The notes below the pieces were generated by a model, which was given only the letters and a program-made list of their open reading frames with translations, did not search any database and had not been told where the DNA came from. A stretch of DNA of 64,000 bases, from assembly GCF_012272815.1 (NCBI RefSeq), contig NZ_JAAWWL010000001.1:770154-834153 (forward strand). The letters run 5' to 3'. Below are positions 60,057 through 64,000 of this stretch, in pieces; positions within the stretch are counted from its first letter, which is position 1; the number at the start of each line of letters is the position of its first letter. The position numbers were made by a program, and so were the translations under genes. The stretch is from Croceivirga thetidis (lineage in GTDB: Bacteria; Bacteroidota; Bacteroidia; Flavobacteriales; Flavobacteriaceae).

Positions 60057-61604
60057 TTAATCTTCAAATTCAACTTCAACCAACTGTTTTTTATTTCCTT
60101 GTTTGGCATAAAAAAGGAGTTGGCCTTCATTCTTGTTCACGAATGGTTTTGAAACCATTAATGGAAGTCTTGCGTCTTTGGCATCGATTATTTTTTCGTA
60201 ATCCAATTTTCCATTTTCATCCAATGAAATGGTAAAAACATTTCGATTTCTACCTAAACCTTGTTTAAAGACAATGCGCTCGTTGCCTAAAAGTTGTGGG
60301 TTTTCAGATGCAGTACAAATAAAGAAATAGGTTTTACCATTATTGAAAAAAGAACTGTATGAGGCATAAGCCCCATCTCCCTGCGTAACTTCCAACTTGT
60401 TAATGTTACGAACCCATTCCATATCACCAGCGGCATTCAATTTTGCACTAACGATATCATTATGGTGAAAACGTTCGACTTTAATACGTTGACCCGCACC
60501 GGTGCGTTGCATACTTTCGGTAACAAAGTATTCTTCGGCATTGAATATAATCTCTCCATTACTTGTGAGTTCAACGCCTTTAAAAACCAAGTTTTTAATT
60601 TCCTTGTCATCCTCACGACCAAATTTATCACTCATAAATTCAGGTGTAAACGGATGATATTTTTCTTGTTCAACTGAAAGGCTTGCAGGATTCAATTCAT
60701 AGTACGTCAAACCGTTATATCGATTGTCCTTTCGATTGGCATAAAAACCAACGCAGACCAATTTTTCATTCTTAAAAAGCGGATACAACGCTTCAGGATA
60801 CTTGCCCGGTTCTAAAAATTGTTGGGTTTTTGCTTCGTTCTGGGAAACTTTGATTACCTCATATTGAAACTTGCGCTCCGTTGCCTCAAAACGTTTTTTC
60901 TTGAAATAGGCTTTACCAACGATGTAGGCGTAGTCCAAATTTTCAGATAAAGCCAATTGTTCAAAGGCATAGTTTTTATCTTCAACCTCATTGCTGAAGT
61001 CATGCTCCCAACGTTTGTTCAAATTTGTATCAAAAAGATGTAGTGTGTGCTTATTGAGTTTACCCCTTTTATGATGTGTGCTGATTAAGAAGCCGTTCTT
61101 TTCCTTATCAAACAACAATATGGTTGAAAAGCCTTTTTTGAAATTTCTATTGTAGTAGTTCTTACCAAAAGCACCTTGAACTACCTGTGATTTAATGGCC
61201 ATTAAACGTTTGGGCTTAAAATCATAATTCAGCACCGAGCTCTGGTGTACCCAATATTCGTATTGCTCCATTTCAAAATCGTAATTGAAAAACAAAAGGT
61301 TCAAAATGCCATTATGAAAAAACCCATCAACGAATTGCATTCCGTTGAACTTATAATTGTATTCCGATACAAGGTTTAAATCCGCATCATATCGCTCGAT
61401 GATATACCCTCTGGGTTTAAGAATCAATCCTTGAAAATAGGAACGAACCAAAAGGTAACCACCATCACCATCTTCAGAAATGGTCACGAGATTGGAATAC
61501 TTATGACGGTCATTGAATTTCTCTCCAAAATCGTAGGAAACAGGCATTTTTTGACCAAATGCGGTCGAAAAAACCATAAAAATGGCAAAAAGTAGGTTTT
61601 TCAT
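60057..61604 (-). CDS. Secreted beta-rich protein, unknown function
   Basis: The 515-residue protein has a signal peptide (LLFAIFMVFSTAFGQ) and then many short beta strands, which could form a propeller (e.g. YLLVRSYFQGLILKPRGYII, LNLLFFNYDFEMEQYEYWVH, AYIVGKAYFKKKRFEA, YFFICTASENPQLLGNERIV). No Asp-box or known family motif was found. It precedes the radical SAM gene by 42 bp and follows the enoyl-CoA hydratase gene by 15 bp on the same strand. A surface or periplasmic location is likely. Confidence 0.65.
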   Translation of the reverse strand: MKNLLFAIFMVFSTAFGQKMPVSYDFGEKFNDRHKYSNLVTISEDGDGGYLLVRSYFQGLILKPRGYIIERYDADLNLVSEYNYKFNGMQFVDGFFHNGILNLLFFNYDFEMEQYEYWVHQSSVLNYDFKPKRLMAIKSQVVQGAFGKNYYNRNFKKGFSTILLFDKEKNGFLISTHHKRGKLNKHTLHLFDTNLNKRWEHDFSNEVEDKNYAFEQLALSENLDYAYIVGKAYFKKKRFEATERKFQYEVIKVSQNEAKTQQFLEPGKYPEALYPLFKNEKLVCVGFYANRKDNRYNGLTYYELNPASLSVEQEKYHPFTPEFMSDKFGREDDKEIKNLVFKGVELTSNGEIIFNAEEYFVTESMQRTGAGQRIKVERFHHNDIVSAKLNAAGDMEWVRNINKLEVTQGDGAYASYSSFFNNGKTYFFICTASENPQLLGNERIVFKQGLGRNRNVFTISLDENGKLDYEKIIDAKDARLPLMVSKPFVNKNEGQLLFYAKQGNKKQLVEVEFED

Positions 61605-61619
61605 TGTTTGGGGTTTCGA

Positions 61620-62402
61620 CTATGACCCCGGGAAATTTGCCTTTCGTTTTTCTAAGAAAGCAGAAGTACCTTCTATAAAATCATCGGTACCAAAGCAGTT
61701 ACCAAAAGCAGCAATCTCAACGGCATAGCCATTCAAATCATTGTTATAACCCGCATTGACCGCTTTTATTGCCTGTCCTATGGCCACGGAAGAGTTGTTA
61801 GCTATTTTTCCAGCTAATTTTCGACAAAGCGCTAATAATTCTTCTTGGGCAACCACATAATTAACCAAGCCATAGCTTTGCGCTTGTTCAGCCGAAACCA
61901 TAGCAGCTGTAGTAATCATTTCCATTGCCCTTCCTTTACCTACCAATTGTGGTAAACGTTGGGTGCCCCCATAACCGGGAATCAAGCCCAAGGTAACTTC
62001 AGGGAGTCCCATTTTCGCATTATCACTGGCAACTCTAAAATGACAAGACATTGCCAATTCCAAACCACCGCCTAACGCAAAACCGTTTACTGCAGCAATG
62101 ACCGGAGTGGATAGATTTTCAACAAAATCAAAAAGTAATTCTTGGCCTTTTGCTGCCAATTGACCTCCTTGTTCCACATCAAAATCAGAAAATTCAGATA
62201 TATCGGCCCCTGCAACAAAAGCCTTTTCACCGCTACCCGTTAAAATAATGACCTTCGTTTCTTTGTCTTCGTCAAGTTCTTTAAAAGCTTCATGCAGTTC
62301 GGCTATGGTCTGCTTGTTCAGTGCATTGAGTTTTTTAGGCCTATCAATGGTGATGGTGGCAATGGCATTTTCTTCTTCAATATAGATATTCTCGTAGGTC
62401 AT
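61620..62402 (-). CDS. Enoyl-CoA hydratase/isomerase family protein
   Basis: The 260-residue crotonase-fold protein has the oxyanion-hole segment KAFVAGADISEFS and the catalytic Glu115 in GFALGGGLELAMSC and Glu135 in MGLPEVTLGLIPGYGGTQRL, at the positions of the two catalytic Glu of true hydratases. It would add water to 2-enoyl-CoA in beta-oxidation or a related pathway. A short-chain (crotonase-like) preference is likely but unproven. No other beta-oxidation gene is adjacent. Confidence 0.92.
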   Translation of the reverse strand: MTYENIYIEEENAIATITIDRPKKLNALNKQTIAELHEAFKELDEDKETKVIILTGSGEKAFVAGADISEFSDFDVEQGGQLAAKGQELLFDFVENLSTPVIAAVNGFALGGGLELAMSCHFRVASDNAKMGLPEVTLGLIPGYGGTQRLPQLVGKGRAMEMITTAAMVSAEQAQSYGLVNYVVAQEELLALCRKLAGKIANNSSVAIGQAIKAVNAGYNNDLNGYAVEIAAFGNCFGTDDFIEGTSAFLEKRKANFPGS

Positions 62403-62490
62403 TGATGAAAGGTGTTAGTTGCGCGATGCGCGATGAATCATAAAATTAAACATTCAATCTTCAGCCTCCAACATCTAGCATCTGGCGAAA

Positions 62491-63936
62491 CTATTCCCTT
62501 GGAAATTTAACTGTGAAGACGGTACCTTTTCCTTGTTGGGAAGTAAAGTCGATTGAACCGTTGTAGTTTTCTACGATATTTTTCACCATTCCCAGTCCAA
62601 GTCCCATGCCGCTCGATTTAGTGGTAAACTTAGGTTCAAAAATTTTGTGTTTGAGCTCATCTTCAATTCCAATACCATTGTCAGCTACTGAAATCTTTGC
62701 AAAATTTTCCTTTGAAGCCACAGTAACCAAAATTCTCGGGTTTTCAACTTCTGGAACGGCCTGAATAGCATTTTTGACCAAATTCGTAACGACCCTTATA
62801 AGCTGTGTTCGGTCCAATTTGGCGATTATCTCTTCTTCGTCCGCCAGAAAATGTATGTAGGGCTCATGAAAAATGTCCAGCGCCAACTTGGTTACCTGAA
62901 CAACATTTAATGTTTCATTTTGCTGTGCAGGCATATCGGCAAAGTTTGAAAACGCCGATGCAATATTGGTCATGGTATCAATTTGTTGCACCAGGGTTTT
63001 TGAAAACTCTTTCACCTTTTTTTCTGCCTTTGGATCTTCAGGATTGAATTTCCGTTCGAAGCTTTGAACTGTTAGGCGCATAGGCGTTAAGGGATTTTTA
63101 ATCTCATGTGCAACTTGTTTTGCCATTTCACGCCAGGCTTGTTCACGTTCACTACGTGCCAATTTCGCCGCACTCTCTTCCAACTCATCAATCATATCAT
63201 TGTAAGAGTTGACCAACTTACCAATCTCATCCGTTGGGTTTTCCAATATGATTTTCTCATTACGCCTAGTCAGGTTTGTGAGGTGTAGTTTATTTGCAAC
63301 AGTCTCCAATGAACGCGTAATGTATTTTGAAATGAAATAGGATAAAATAATTGCCGAAATCAGCATGACCAGATATACACCTGCCAATCGAACAAGAAAC
63401 TCCCGAAGTTCCATATCGTTGAAGGTGTTATCTTCAAAATAGGGAAGGTTAACAATGCCTATTGGTTTGAAATTAGGACTATTTATATAAGAGTAGGAAG
63501 CCTGAAAATTTGCGCCTGCAGCTTTCTTTTCTTCAACGAATCGCTTGGTCCCACTTATTTCAAGATTGTTCAAAATTTCGGCATCGAGGCAGTTGGCAAC
63601 CGAATCTGCTTCAAAAGCAGGTTTGGAACTTTTTACAAGGCCTCCATCTAAATCATAGATATTGAAATTCAGATTTTGAACGTCTGCAATCTTGTAGATT
63701 TCATCCCTAAAAATATACTTTAAGTTTTCGGTCGTTGGCTCATAAGTTGTCTCACGAAGCACATAATCAATGCTTTGCAAGACCTGCTCTTCTTTGCGCT
63801 CTAAACGTTCTTGGTGATAATCCCTTGATTGTTCACGGTATTGGTATATGGTCACCCCAGCTATCAAAACCGAAGCAATGACCACCAAAAGAATCATGGT
63901 TACAAAAATTCTAGAACGAAGGGAGAGTTTTTTCAA
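62491..63936 (-). CDS. NtrY-like sensor histidine kinase
   Basis: The 481-residue membrane kinase has a first helix at about 10-30, a periplasmic sensor region to about 180, a second helix at 181-205, a HAMP linker to about 255, and a kinase core. The phospho-acceptor His277 lies in VAHEIKNPLTPMRL, the N-box in LVKNAIQAVP, and the G-boxes in ISVADNGIGIED and GMGLGLGMVKNIV. The NPLTPMRL-type H-box is typical of NtrY-like kinases. The start codon is TTG at 63936, sharing bases with the stop codon of the preceding gene, which supports it as the real start. The cognate regulator is not in the window. Confidence 0.92.
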   Translation of the reverse strand: MKKLSLRSRIFVTMILLVVIASVLIAGVTIYQYREQSRDYHQERLERKEEQVLQSIDYVLRETTYEPTTENLKYIFRDEIYKIADVQNLNFNIYDLDGGLVKSSKPAFEADSVANCLDAEILNNLEISGTKRFVEEKKAAGANFQASYSYINSPNFKPIGIVNLPYFEDNTFNDMELREFLVRLAGVYLVMLISAIILSYFISKYITRSLETVANKLHLTNLTRRNEKIILENPTDEIGKLVNSYNDMIDELEESAAKLARSEREQAWREMAKQVAHEIKNPLTPMRLTVQSFERKFNPEDPKAEKKVKEFSKTLVQQIDTMTNIASAFSNFADMPAQQNETLNVVQVTKLALDIFHEPYIHFLADEEEIIAKLDRTQLIRVVTNLVKNAIQAVPEVENPRILVTVASKENFAKISVADNGIGIEDELKHKIFEPKFTTKSSGMGLGLGMVKNIVENYNGSIDFTSQQGKGTVFTVKFPRE

Positions 63937-64000
63937 GTGAAATTTTTGAAAACTAAAGGTAACAAGAATCGCACCAAAAAGAATTCGAATCCAAGGTTCA
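63933..64000 (-). CDS. C-terminal end of an unidentified gene (partial)
   Basis: A frame entering at the window edge reads NLGFEFFLVRFLLPLVFKNF and ends with TGA at 63935-63933, which overlaps the TTG start of the kinase. The overlap suggests translational coupling. The fragment is too short to name; the hydrophobic run could be a membrane helix. Confidence 0.35.
   Translation of the reverse strand, partial: NLGFEFFLVRFLLPLVFKNFT

Noticed and set aside
1-64000. CRISPR array, restriction-modification or known anti-phage system
   Set aside because: No regularly spaced repeats, Cas, methylase or recognised defence gene sets were seen; the nuclease-like DUF559 gene stands alone with its repeats.

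Overview
The window is 64 kb of chromosome from a member of the Bacteroidota, most probably a marine Flavobacteriaceae. The signs are an AT-rich composition, short signal peptides ending in FSQ/AQ, several matches to the Bacteroidota promoter core TAnnTTTG, no clear reliance on Shine-Dalgarno sites, and families typical of flavobacteria (DUF3078, DUF6503, DUF3109, standalone CarboxypepD_reg, LytTR with a TPR kinase, eukaryote-like class Ia ribonucleotide reductase). No rRNA, tRNA, CRISPR array, prophage or classical insertion sequence was seen. Functions were inferred by reading motifs; no database search was run.

Left edge (1-9794, minus strand): a tightly packed operon of at least eight genes encodes cell-envelope proteins. 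In transcription order these are a papain-like C1A peptidase, a probable lipoprotein, an M48 metallopeptidase with coiled coil and LolA-like tail, a membrane CHASE2 protein, a FecR-like secreted protein, a second CHASE2 protein, a beta-barrel-like outer-membrane protein, and a large LRR/Calx-beta surface protein cut by the window edge. I know of no described system with this composition.

10-29 kb is mostly core metabolism: dxs, dgt, a PiT phosphate transporter with PhoU-like tail, an Asp-box propeller protein, yiaA, and the nadD/gmk/yicC group. A 612-bp cassette sits between gmk and nadD. It carries a DUF559 (Vsr-like) nuclease gene bordered by G/C-rich palindromic repeats, one of which encodes the nuclease C-terminus.

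26.5-37 kb is a sugar-oxidation cluster: two DUF1080 lipoproteins, two TIM-barrel isomerase/lyase-like proteins, a Gfo/Idh/MocA dehydrogenase, two MFS transporters, and a GMC oxidoreductase with its gluconate 2-dehydrogenase subunit-3-like partner. Together they fit a 3-keto-glycoside pathway (oxidise C3, cleave the glycoside, reduce or isomerise the sugar). A Tat-exported Gfo/Idh/MocA protein and an (alpha/alpha)6-barrel protein at 51.7-55.2 kb may belong to related sugar metabolism.

37-44 kb holds nrdB and nrdA and then the most interesting locus. A LytTR response regulator and a periplasmic-TPR LytS-type kinase lie divergent from a 35-codon gene for an exported peptide. That gene has perfect 14-bp direct repeats with a 21-bp period upstream (a LytTR-type operator layout), and is followed by a compactly folded RNA segment and an intrinsic terminator. 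I propose a peptide-kinase-regulator loop; this is an inference.

44-64 kb returns to housekeeping and envelope genes: MarC, an S41 protease, dCMP deaminase, HupE/UreJ-like, TerB/DnaJ, bacilliredoxin, plsC, an HD hydrolase, an ECF42-type sigma factor with a YCII partner, a secreted two-repeat protein, an alpha/beta hydrolase, a PA0069-type radical SAM protein, an enoyl-CoA hydratase and an NtrY-like kinase. Many gene ends carry strong intrinsic terminators, several of them bidirectional between converging genes.
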